64,000 nucleotides of DNA, from NCBI GenBank assembly GCA_024114885.1, contig CP099421.1, positions 2,108,001 through 2,172,000 on the forward strand. The letters run 5' to 3'. The position numbers and the translations under genes were made by a program. Numbering within the stretch: position 1 is the stretch's first letter; every line of letters begins with the position of its first letter. Shown piece after piece: positions 13,561-25,175 of the stretch. A model generated the notes under the pieces. It did not search any database, had not been told where the DNA came from, and was given only the letters and a program-made list of their open reading frames with translations. The DNA is from Septoria linicola (Eukaryota > Ascomycota > Dothideomycetes > Mycosphaerellales > Mycosphaerellaceae).

Positions 13561-14757
13561 AGATCTTTATTAGTAAGCTATTAGTAATAACTTAAGAAGA
13601 AAGGGAGAGTTATATACGCTAGCTACTAACGGAGCTTAAAGAAGAAGTAGAAGACTTAGTAAGCTAAAGGCTAAGGCTAGCCTAGCGGAGCTAAAGAAGT
13701 AGAAATTCGATAAGCGATACTTAATTAGGGGTATAAGCTAAGATCTAGCTACTAAAGCCTAGCCTCTACTATAAAAGAGCTAATCTTTCTAAGATCGTAC
13801 TATCCTAAGCGCTTCTTTTGTTCCTAGAGCTACTATCGAGCTCTAATCTAACTTTCCTAAGTACTTCTCTTAGTCCTAAAGCTACTATTAAGCTCTAATC
13901 GGAGCTTCCTAAGCTTATAATTTACTAGACTAGTATAAATCTAGCTAAATCTTAGCTGTCCTAAGTACTTCTTTTATTCCTAGAGCTACTATCGAGCTCT
14001 AATCTAAGCTTCCTAAGCTCCTCTTTTACTAGATTAGTAGAAATCTAGCTAATCCTAACTATCCTAACGCTGTTTTCTATAGCTAAGATAAGTATCTATA
14101 TAGCTAGTTACTCTCCTAAGCTTAACTTTTAAGTATAGATTCTATATCTAATAGCTAACCTACTATCCTACTCCTTTTTCTAAGTCCTAAGCCTACTATC
14201 GCTATAAAAGTTAACTATCCCGAGCTACTTTCTACTAATAGGTCTTAAAAATCTAAGCTAGACCTATACTCCTAAAGCTCTTTTCTACTAACGATTTCTA
14301 AGGTTAGTACTATAATCTACCTTCCTAGAGCCCTTTCCTATCGCTAATCGAAGAAGAGAGATAAGAGTTTTCTATCCTAAAGGTCTTTTTGTCGCTAATT
14401 TTCGCCTAGCTAAAAGAGTCGCTAAAAATATTAGTTTCTAGTAGAGAATTCTTAAAGTTTAAAGTTTTTTAGCCTATATAAGACTAGAGAAGCTTGAATT
14501 ATTAGTAACAACGGCTCTAATAGCTCCTTTCTAGCTATTAATTATAGCGTTAGCGGTCTCTTACGATACGGAAAGCGCGATCTAGTAAGTCGACTAGATA
14601 TACGAAAAATAAGGCTCTTTTAAGTTAGTAGGGGTAACGACGATAGTATCTAAGTCTTAGTCCTTATCGGCGATAGTAAGGTATATACTATAGTAGTTAG
14701 TAGTAGCGTTAGTAGTATACGACAGCTATAGAAGCGTTAAGGTAAAGTAAACTTTTA
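13561..14757. repeat. RIP-degraded sequence with degenerate internal repeats
   Basis: This AT-rich stretch follows the end of Gypsy-1 pol. It contains a repeated block built on TCCTAGAGCTACTATCGAG followed by CTCTAATC and CTTCCTAAG, seen at 13,821, 13,874 and 13,977 with point differences. I see no protein motif and no LTR pair. It may be the 3' untranslated part of Gypsy-1 or another decayed element. Confidence 0.5.
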
Positions 14758-14778
14758 GTTATCTTTTTAAACGATAAC

Positions 14779-17700
14779 TAAAACCTTACGTAACTAAGCC
14801 CTATATATAGACTCCTAATCCTAATAGTAGTTACGCTACTACGATAAGGTATATAATTAGACTACTTTTACGCTCTAAACGATCTCTTCTTCCTTATTAA
14901 CTATTAATTAGTTACTATAGAGCCTTACTTCTATTAAGTTCGATTCTTATCTTTCGTTACTACCTAGTAACGCTATATAGCTGTTTGTATATATAAGTAG
15001 TAACTAATATAATAGAAAACTCTATAACCGGTCACGCGCTCGACCCTCCTCGCTATTTAAGTTACTTATTACTAGTTACGCGCTTTATATCGCTCTAAGC
15101 TACTAATACGACTAATTAAAGACGTTCTCTTTCTCTATCGCGTATAAAGAACAAGACTTCCCCTTTCCGGCGTTCTTTAACGCCTAAGCTATTAAGACTA
15201 GCGCTTTCGCCTTCTACCTCGCCCGTTTAAAGTCCTATATAAGAACTACTTAGATAAGAGTCTTTAAAGAAACGACGAAAGATAGCTTCTTCAAGTTCTA
15301 TATAAGATATAGCGCTCGCTTATACTAATCGCGAAGGCTCTTTCGTTAGTTTCTAGGCCTTAAGCGGACCTCTTACTAGTATAACAAACCTTAATAACGC
15401 TACCGAAGCTATCTTGTCGCTAGAAACGCTATAAGAATAGGAGGAGAGTATCGACTTAGTACTTAAGTAAGTCGAGGAAGTAAACGATAGAATAAAGATC
15501 GGTATATTTAACTTCTTTAAACGCCTCTTAGCTAAGATTTTACTAAAGTATCTTAACGCGTAGAGCGTAAAGCGCGATAATATAAAGAAGATACGCTAAG
15601 AAGGCTAAGACTTAGTAAAAGAGAGAAACTTAATCTAGTAGTAGCTACGTATAGAGTTTAGGCACGAGTAGAACTTCCTCTTCCTTAACTAAGTCTTATA
15701 CGATAAAGAGATACTTAGGAACCTTCGTTAATAGTTAAATAAGTATAAAGGCGTCTTTAAAGAGAGCGAGCTTAAAGACTAGGTTTTCTTAGCGTAGTAA
15801 AAGTAAGATCGTTTCTATTAGTAGGTAGCGAATATGTTCTCTTATAGCTAGTATTTTCAGCTATAGAGAAGTAAGAAGACTCCTAGCTCGTAAGGCTTAG
15901 GCTTTATTAATACGAACTTAGATAGGAGACGCTACTAGAACAAGTTTAAGGTAGAGCTCTCGTAGGTCGACGTATTTAGCTATAAGATAAGAGAAGCGCG
16001 CCTAGAGGTAGGCTATAGACTTAATTAGTACAGATTTATAGTTAAGCTTACTAAAGAAGAGACTTTCGAAGAACCGACCTATATGTTTCTAGCGGTAGAA
16101 AAACAGCCCTTAATGTCCTATAGACTATTACCTCCTCTTAGAAATCTAAGATCTAATAGAAGACCCTCCTCCTCTACGCCTAAGGGCCTATCCTTATCTA
16201 GTCCTACTCGAAACTCTAGTTAAGAAAGAGAAGGAGAAGGCGATTTACTTACGACTCTAGAGCCTTATCTTAGAGATTCTATATCGCCTAGTACTATATA
16301 GAGGCTAAAAGCTTAATTAGAGAAGTTAACGCTAAGCTCTATAAAGAAGCCCGCGCCTAAACCTATACCGATATAGGCTCTTCGTAAGAGTAGGAGACTT
16401 ACTAGAATTCGCGCTAAAGAAACTATTATTAACTCGATCGAAACTTCTCCTATACTAAGTACTTTAGATAATAGCGATCCTATATAAGATTAAGTTTTAC
16501 CTACGACGGAGCCGCTACTAGGTCCGTAACGCTTATCGCTAATCGTACTAGAAGATAATAGCGGAATTAAGCTAGAGAACGACTCGGAGCCTAATCTACG
16601 TTACTAGGCTTATATAAAGGATAGTATTACCTCTAAAGTCTACTACTATATAATCGTTAGCGGAGCTCTTAAAGAAGTCGATAATATCTAGGAGAAGAAG
16701 AAGGTAGCTAAGAGCTACGCTTTAATTAATATTCTTCTATACCTTAGCTAGCCTCTTTATAAAGAATGTATAACTAAGATAGGTAATACTATAAGTTTAA
16801 AGCTACTAAAGACGGCTAATATAACGTATACTCTCTACTAGCGTATTATTTAGATAGGTAGTATAGCCGATCTCTAAGCCCTTATCGCCTAGAATACTTA
16901 AAACTAGACGTAGTTTAAGCTAGAAGCGAATACTTTCTTCTCTAAGCTAGTAGGACGCCCTTGTCGTAGTAAGAAAAGTATTAATACTTAGGAACTAGAG
17001 GACGATATTAACGCTCTAATACGCGAGGTAGGTAGAAGCTATCTTAGACCCTTTTAGTTCGTAGTAACTAAAGTAGACTTGAAGGTTACTTCTAACGTCC
17101 GTTAGAGGGCTTAGGAGCTCTTAGACTACGATAGTAATAAGGGTACCTAGACCGATTATAGCTTCCTCTTTTATTCTCTTTCTACTAGAGGCCTATTTTA
17201 GATCCTAGACTCTTTACTCGAAGCTATACGGTATAAGTTTATAGTATATCGATAGTATAACACGGCTATTAGTTAGTATAGTTAGTCTCGTAGTATATAG
17301 TACTCGCTATCCTAATAGCTTCTTCGCTAGTATCCTCTACTATAGCTATACTAGCTAGTTACTACTCCGTATACGACTATTAAGTACGTAGCCTACCTAT
17401 CTACTACCTTTTATATCTTCGACGATAAGATAGGTTCTAACTACCCTAACGGCTTCTAGTATATCGCCTTAAACGAGAATATACTACTTAAGGAGAAGGG
17501 CCTTAATTAGGTTTAGTTTACGATCTCTCTAGACGATACTAGTAATAGAGGACGACTTTTACTAACCTCGGACACGATTAGTAATAGGCTCTTTAACCCT
17601 AAGGAGGTAAAGTAGCTAGCGAGGCGTATTATCGCTAATAAGTAAAGCTATAGTACGGGCTTCGTCGAGACTATACCTCTAGTAATTACTAACGAAATAA

Positions 17701-18302
17701 AAGCTAATCTTAAGCTTAGTTAGAAGAACCCTTATACTAATACGAGCTCGCTAGTTATCTCGTACCCCTATATCCTTTAGCGGTATACCTATATAGGCGA
17801 AGAGTATCGTATAATTCTAATAGTGTTTCTAGCCTATCTTAATAGTCGTACGTTAGATAAGCTACCTAATAGTAATTATATTAACGTTCCTATAGTCTAT
17901 AGCGTATATCTCTATCGCGAGCGGATACTCTTTATAGCTTCTAGTACTATATACCCTACGCGAGTAACAAAACCCTTCGCTACTAAAGTACTTCTAACTA
18001 GCCTAGGCCCGATTTCTAATATCTTAGTAGGCCGAGTTCTATAGGCGGATTAGGTAGTAAGTATAGAAATAAAGAAGCTCTTTAGTATAAGTAAGAAGGA
18101 GTTTAAGGTCTATATAGCTAAGTAGTAGACTACGGCTAAAGCTTAATTCGATACTACCTACGCTATAGCTATAGATATTAAGGAGTAGGTGTTTAGCGAA
18201 GCTAGCTTTATAAGCGTAGATAGTAACTTAGAAGTATTAGTATCGAAGAAGAGAGAGGCTATCTCTAAGGAGATCTCTAAGGATATAGTAGAAGAGTAGC
18301 GT
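14779..18302 (+). mobile_element. Unclassified RIP-degraded element with + strand coding, split by Gypsy-2
   Basis: From about 15,100 to 18,300 one + strand frame at a time stays readable if RIP stops are ignored. The longest clean piece is 17,823-18,044 (73 codons) and the frame runs on to ...KREAISKEISKDIVEE at the Gypsy-2 insertion point. After Gypsy-2 (18,303-31,369) is removed in thought, the same frame continues for a few codons at 31,370 (RLANNNRI, then a stop). A 21-bp palindrome lies on each side (14,758-14,778 and 31,410-31,430). The coding content resembles no family I recognise, so I give no function; some kind of DNA transposon is a guess. Confidence 0.45.
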
Positions 18303-18474
18303 TATAAAAGGGGTATATAGTAATGTATAGAGCGCCCTCCTAATAAGACTATTAGGATATCGTAAGACTAATTCTTGCCTCCTTTCGGATATATACGCGT
18401 ACTATAGTTATACCGTACGCTAAGCCTACGAGCCTAAGGCGGGTCTTAGCCTTTAACCTTACCTAGCTCTTACA
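18303..18474 (-). repeat. Gypsy-2 LTR, left (3' LTR)
   Basis: This 172-bp LTR starts TATAAAAGGGG (TG altered to TA) and ends CTCTTACA. It is preceded by the AGCGT target duplication. It matches 31,197-31,364 apart from transitions. Confidence 0.94.
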
Positions 18475-18803
18475 ACTATCTCCTCTCCCTAAGGGAGCTA
18501 CCCTTAGCGATACCCTTACTTAATAGGTTACATTCTAGGCTGCCTATTTAGTCTTTATAATATACTTTGTATATTCCGCGTTTGTCGCGTCTCTAACGCG
18601 TTATGCCTACGAACCTTTAGCGTGTTACGTGAATTCGCGCTACGAAGTGAAGGGTTACTATATATGTTACGTTTACGTAGTAATACATTCCTTACTATAG
18701 CGACTACGATTCGTAGCTCGAGCGTGTTCTTGAAAACTCTTCTAACTCTCTCTTAGACTTTTCTCTCTACGTATATAATATTTTCTGTGTCCTTATCAAG
18801 CTA

Positions 18804-19672
18804 GTGTCTTCGTACGATTACCGTATTACTAACGTAAGTACTATACTACCGAAGCGTACCCGAGTCGTAGTTCTAAACCGCCTACTACGTACCGTTAATA
18901 ATATTAGAGGACGAGGAGATATAGAGATCTACCTCTACTATATTAAGTATGCCTACGACGGTATAGATCTTCGAATACTCCTTAACTACGCTTTATATAC
19001 TAACGGACTACGTATAGACGACGAGCTAGCGTGCGACAGGGTAATAAAGCCCGGTTAGAAGGTCAAGTATTAGCACTATAAGCGCTAATACTATAATTGT
19101 AAGAGGATTACTAATAGAAACCTTAAGCGGTAGGCGCGCCGCGTACTATACTACCGCGCGTAGCTAGAGACCCTCTCTAAGGGCGTACGTAAAGAGTAGG
19201 TAAAGCGCCGCCTAAAGGCCCTCTACACCTCTATTAAGACCGCTAAGAGGGTTTTTACTAGTAATAAGGGTAAAGCTGTTAGCGGCTAGGATACGCTGCG
19301 TAAGGCGAGCGTACTCGGCTCGCTACTAGCTAGTACGATGTCCGTCGCCGGTCTAGTAGAGACCTAGCGCTAGTCTAACTTTATAGTAGCTATGTTTGAG
19401 CTATAGTACGAGGTATACCTACTTTTCCTATACGATCCTCGTACGATACTAATGCTCTTCGTAGACTAACTGTATAGTAGGCGCCTCCGGCGACGCCCTA
19501 GACGCTACTATAGAGGTAGCCTACCTCGAGGGTAGTAACTAGGAGGAGGGTAAGCTCTCGGAGGACGTAGTGTCTAACGAGGAGGTGGACGAGGATAAGG
19601 ATAAGGACGTAGAGGGCGTCGATAGCGGCGGAAACGCTAGCGACGACGCGCTCTCTATAGACGACGATTAAG
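18804..19672 (+). pseudogene. Antisense accessory reading frame inside Gypsy-2
   Basis: A reading frame runs on the + strand, opposite to pol, between the 3' end of pol and the left LTR. The first 84 codons (18,804-19,058) are fully open. Ignoring RIP-type stops, the same frame continues to about 19,447 with a basic, Arg/Lys-rich composition. A second frame at about 19,493-19,672 gives an acidic tail (EEVDEDKDKDVEGVDSGG and a final SIDDD) ending in a stop. The change of frame could be an indel or an intron. The stretch keeps more CpA/TpG than pol around it. It matches no family I know. Antisense accessory ORFs between pol and the 3' LTR are known from some plant Gypsy elements, so this could be a fungal parallel. 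Confidence 0.5.
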
Positions 19673-19902
19673 CGTTTCGCTCGCTACCTATCTACGCCTC
19701 TTATACTCCGCTCGCGCCTATATAGGCTATAGTTAGATACTTGCTTCTTACTTACGGGCACTATACGACCTACTTAGTAGGCGTATATAAATAATATAGT
19801 TCACGCTTCGATATGTCCTAAATGCCTTAGTGATTTTCTTACTCTCTTAAATTTGAAGTTTGCCCCTATATATAGGTTTAGCGCTTAGTACTTAGTATCG
19901 CC

Positions 19903-20014
19903 GTATTAGTGCCTTAGCGTATTAGTGCCTTAGCGTATTAGTGCCTTAGCGTATTAGTGCCTTAGCGTATTAGCGCCTTAGCGTATTAGTGCCTTAGCGT
20001 ATTAGCGCCTTAGC
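19903..20014. repeat. 16-bp tandem array, seven units
   Basis: The unit GTATTAGTGCCTTAGC (or GTATTAGCGCCTTAGC) repeats seven times without gaps over 112 bp. The only variation is T/C in the middle of the unit. It sits just downstream of the Gypsy-2 chromodomain and before the antisense frame, so it belongs to the non-coding 3' region of the element. Confidence 0.92.
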
Positions 20015-20049
20015 GCTTCTATCTTACTACGCGCCCGCTTACGCGCTAC

Positions 20050-23000
20050 GCTTCGAATACGTCTAGTACTATATAGCCGCTAATATATTCTTCAGGTTCC
20101 TACTAGTCGTACTCTTTAGGCCAGCCCTACTAGCGGATTAAGTACTAGCGCACGCTCTTCCTTACTCGAGTTCTAAGGATCTTCTTAACTTCCTATTCAC
20201 TCTAGTAGTCCGCGAGTAGCATACTCTCTACCTACGTCTCGCTACCCTTCTAAGGTTCTAGAAGCGATATATGAAATACGTTATAGATAAGAGCGTCTAG
20301 TAGTAGGGCCAAGCGGTACGCCTACTTCCCTACTACGTTAATTACCTTAAAAGGCCTAGTAAACTTGTCTACTAACTTCTTCGAAGGAACCTTTAATCGT
20401 AGGTTCTTTGTCGATAGTAAGACTATGTCGCCGACCTTATATTCCTTAGCCTAATACCTATTATTAAAGTACCTAGCCTACGCCTTACTTACTTCTCGCT
20501 AGCGTTTACTTAGCGTCTTATAGTTCTTCTTTAATCTTTCTATAGCTTCCTTAGCGGCTAGTACCTCCCTTTTAGGAAGCGCGCCCCGAGCTTCTCGCCT
20601 ACTCGTTACTAGCTCCGGATTGAAACTATATAGTACTATAAATAGTAACATTTTTAATATCGTATATATACTATTATTATATACGAACTCGGCTTGTACT
20701 AACAGGTCTGCCTAGTTATCTTACTACTCTGCGTAGTAGATACGTAGGTAAGTCTCAAGCGTCTAATTCGCTCTTTCGGTTTACCTGTCCGTTTATAGAT
20801 AGAACGCTATACTCAGCTTACGCTTTATATACGCCTCGTAGTAGAAGTCAGACTAGAACTGACTCGTGAATATAGACCCTCTATCGCTAACAATGCCTAT
20901 AGGCATACTATAATGCCTGATCACTTCTAATATTAAGACTCCTATAAGGTCGCTACTCGTACACCTCTTTATAGTTAGTACGAAGATAACTATCTTTGTA
21001 TATCGGTCGACGATAACTAGAATCGTATTATACACGTATACTCCTCGCTTACTTAGTAGGAGGTCCGTAATAAAATCCTAAGTCAACTCTTAGAATAGAC
21101 GGTCCGGTATAGGTAGCGTAGTTAGCTCGCTATATAGTCGATAGCGACGCGCCTTTACCTTCTAGTAACTCCTATAGGATTCTATATATTATACGATATC
21201 CTTAGTTATCTCCGGCTACTAGTACTTCCTTCGTACTAGCGAGATAGTCTTGTCCTTACTAAAATAGCCTATAAGGGCATTATCGTGATATATACGAATC
21301 ACCTACGTCCGTAAGGCGTAGTCCTTAGGTACATATAGTAAATCGTCTACCTAGAGGTTTCCCTCTCTTACGGTATATTACTCGAACTAGCCGCTACTAC
21401 TTATCGCTTACGAGTATACTACGCTTACACTTAGCTTAGCCTATACTAGCGCGCGAGTATATCTAAGGATTAAGTCTAAGACATTCGCGTACAGCTCTTC
21501 GCTCTTAGTAATCACACCTACTACTCGTATAGGCGTTAAAAACTACTACTACGGGTTAGAGTTAGTACTTCTTTATATCGAAGAATACTATTCTTTATAA
21601 GTCGTATAGATACGAGCTACGAGCGGTCCGCCTACGTCCCTCGTACTCTAATCGTCCTATAGCTGTAACTTAGTCTATAGGATAGGTAGTAGGTTAGTTA
21701 CCTCTACTACCTCCTTAGCGTAATCGCTACGCCTCGACGGCGCGTCGGCTAGGTTTCGCTTACCTGCCTAGTACGTTATAACGAAGTCGAATAGGGCTAG
21801 GAATATAGCCTAACGAGCTTACCTACTAGTTAACTTCTTTACGCCTATAAACCTACGAAGGTTAGTATAGTCGACTAGTACGTCGATCGTATACGGAGCG
21901 CCTTCGAGGTACGGCCTCTACGCCTTGAAAGCCTTAACTACTATAAGAAGCTCCTTATCGTATACCTCGTAATTATACTCTATAGTAATTATCTTCCTAG
22001 ACATGAATATAATAGGGTACTATTCAGACCTAAAGAGTTAGCTAAGGATTATAGTAATTACGTAATTAGAGGCGTCGCTTTCGACCCGTAACCTAAGCGT
22101 AGGGTCGAAGTACCTTAGTAGCGGTACTATAGAAAAACGCTTTTTTAACTTAGTAAACGCCTACTCCTCTCGTGCGGTCCACTTGAGTAGGCCCAGCTTC
22201 TTGCCTACTACGGCGCCCTTAGATAGCGCTATAAGTAGAGATACTACCCTAGAGTATTTAAAAATAAAACGCTAGTAGAAGTTAGTAAACCTAAGGAAGG
22301 ATTAAACCTCTACGAGCGTTATAGGCGTTAGCTACGCCGCGATTACGTCTATCCTACGTGGATCTATCGTAACCCCTCCGGTAGTTACTACGAAGCCTAG
22401 GAAATCGACTTCCTTCTACTAGAATTTGTACTTCGCTCTTTAAGTATAGAGCCTAAACTTCTAGAGACGCGTAAGTACGTCGCACACGTCGCGTACGTAG
22501 TCCGCGCGGCTCTTACTATAGATAAGGATATTATCAAGGTATACTACGTAGTACGTATCGACTAAACCTACTAAAGCACGGTTAATATACGCCTAGAACG
22601 TAGCTAGAGCGTTAGTTAGGCTAAATAGTATTACCTTATACTAGAAGTAGCCGTAGCGCGTACGGAACATAGTCTTCTAGCGGTCGCTAGGCTTGATACG
22701 AATCCGATAGTATATATCTATAAGGTCTAGGGTCGTAAACTATATAGCTCCTATAAGCCTATCTAGCGTCTCGCTAATTAGGGGAAGTAGGTGCCTATTC
22801 TTGATAGTAATTTCGTTTAACCCTTAGTAGTCGACGTATAGCCTTAGTTTACTATCTTTCTTTAGCACAAACAGGATAGGCGTACCCGCCTCGCTAACGC
22901 TACGCTCGATCTAATCGTGCTCAAGGCCTATAGTAAGGTACTTCTTTAGTTCCTCTAGCTCCTTACCCGACTAGTAATATAGTAGCCTAAAGGGCGGAAC

Positions 23001-24880
23001 AGTACCTAGACGTAGCTTAATCGTATACTCCGCGCTATCTACTAGCTTGCTCCTTATCTCTTCTATCGAGTTTAGAACGTCGGAGAACTATTAGAACTTA
23101 AGAGGAAGAGAGTCAAGCTCTTCGCCTTCGCCTATCTTACTTATTACTACTATATATATAGTTAGTATATGCTTCAAGTCCTTGAAAAACTTATAGGCTT
23201 CCCTAACCTTAACGTTTTTAAAAGTATCGCTATAGGTCTACTTATCCGAGCTACTATCGACTCGTATACGATAAGTACGCCTCTATAGCCGACCTAAGAT
23301 TATATTAGGGGTTAGTATGTCGTAGGTATAAAAGATTATACCTACCGTACGCTCTACTCCTATAGAGTCTACGAGCTACACGCGTATATAGTATACGCTA
23401 TAATAATGCTCTAATTCCCTAGTAAACGAGGTAGCCGAAGGTAAGGTAGTATTAGTTCGAGCCGTAATACCGTGTTATAAGACAAAGGATCTTAATACTA
23501 CGTTAATATTAGTAGTATTATTAAGGAGGAATTAGGCTAGCTTAAGCCTATCCTACGCCTCGACTACGCCCTCTAGGTAAGTCGTATTCACGACTTATAT
23601 AAAGAGGTATATATCGCTACTAAGCTCGGTGTCTAGAGATCGTAGTCCTTCTCTAACACCTTCTCTTTTTTTAGCGTCTCTATAGTAACCTTACGTACTA
23701 ACGGCTTCTTACTATCGTCTTAGGCGCTTCGGTTAAAGTAGATAGAATTAGTACTAATATACCCCTTCTACTTACAGCTATAGTATTCTAAATACTTATA
23801 GCCTATAATAGAGCGAGTAGAACCTTTGTCGCTAGAGCGACGCGTGTTATTCCCTCCTAGACTATCGTCGCGTCTACGCGTAGGAGCGTCGCTCCCTATA
23901 CGCTTACGCTTCGAGTATATGTCGCGCTCGCGGTCCCTATTACTCTAGCTTCCGCCCTAGTTATACCGTATAGGAATTACCCTATCGGCTTACTCTAGGC
24001 GCCTTACTAACGTAACTAAATTAGCGCGCTTACTAGGTACGGTATAATTCTTAATAATCTCTCGTCGAAGCGCCGGCTTTAACTTTACGAGAAGCTAGCG
24101 TACTAGCTACGTTTCGCTATAGTCGCCTAGCTAAGACTCTAAGTAGCCTAGCTCTATAGCGAACTAGCGTACTCCTTAGCCCTTACCCTATTAGGCCTTC
24201 TCGTACTCGACCGTTACGAGGATCGTATAATTCGCCTAATCTCCGATAACGTCGTAGATAAAGCGCTTAAACTTAGTCTAAGTATAGTCTAGAGGTATTA
24301 CCTTAGAGTGTTCGTTATACTAGGTCTCTTACGCCTCGCCTACGAGCTATATAATACTATATAGGACCTTCGAATCTTCTATACCGAACTCTTATAGACT
24401 ATTAAGGAAGATTACTTCGAGACTACGAATAAACTCCCTCGCCTCTTAGACTGTCTCGCCCTTAAAGGCACGAGGTTCTCTAACTTTAGGACCTTTATAT
24501 CGCGTATACGATACGCTATCGTGAAGTATACTACCTATAATACTAGCGCTAGCGTCGTCTTTAGAGTCGCTAATATCGAGAGTACTAGGAGTACCTAAGG
24601 ATAGAGATTCTAACTCTATAAGGAGCCGATTATTCTCTCGTCGTAGAGCGCGTACCTCTAAGCGACGACGTAGTTCCTAGTTCTTAGCCTTAAGCTATAT
24701 ACGCTCTACCTACGTACCGTCTTCGGTTATACTAGTAGACTCCTACTCCTAAACCTCGTTAGTATCTATAGGATTACCTCGATCGTCTACTTTACCTATT
24801 ACGAGCCCTAGCGGCGCCGTGCCTATATTACGTTAGAGAGCTATAGGCCTCTATAGATTACTACCCTCGGAAGGAGAAGA
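20050..24880 (-). pseudogene. Gypsy-2 gag-pol remnant with chromodomain
   Basis: Reading the - strand from 24,880 down gives gag, with a decayed zinc-knuckle-like segment near 23,770-23,800 (GYKYLEYYSCK). Then follow protease and RT (YLDNILIYSKSRADYV, with the second catalytic Asp changed to Asn), RNase H-like sequence near 22,000 (YDKELLVVVKAFKAQRPYLEG), integrase with VDRYTK and SDRGS segments, and a C-terminal chromodomain near 20,090-20,210. A clean 60-codon piece survives at 20,853-21,035. The chromodomain places it with the chromoviruses, whose chromodomain is known to steer integration into heterochromatin. Stops are mostly CAG-to-TAG and TGG-to-TAG/TGA type. Confidence 0.88.
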
Positions 24881-24897
24881 ATTAGAATTGTAAAAGA

Positions 24898-25175
24898 TAT
24901 TAAAAGTAGAGGGCGTTTATAGATACTATATAATGTTAAGGAGGGTATAGCGTAGTAAAGAAGAATAGGGGATTAATCTTGAACTGACTTATATATATAG
25001 TATAGTAGTAATATGCTAGGAACTAAATACAAAGTTGATTTTGTTAGTTATCTAAGAAGAGAAGAAAGAGAAGCAAGATATACCTCTTACTAAGCCTTAG
25101 GTAGATACCTTAGGCATCTAGAACTATACTTAGAAGTCTATATCTAGACTAACTATCTAAGATACATTCTCAACA
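24898..25175 (-). repeat. Copia-2 LTR, left (3' LTR)
   Basis: A 278-bp LTR beginning TATTAAAAGT and ending CTCAACA. It aligns without gaps to the three other Copia LTRs in the window as far as I can follow by eye. Confidence 0.95.

Noticed and set aside
18303..18474. Segment shared with 31,197-31,364, first taken for a segmental duplication
   Set aside because: Terminal TGTAA...TTACA, matching AGCGT duplications and an adjoining polypurine tract show it is an LTR pair.
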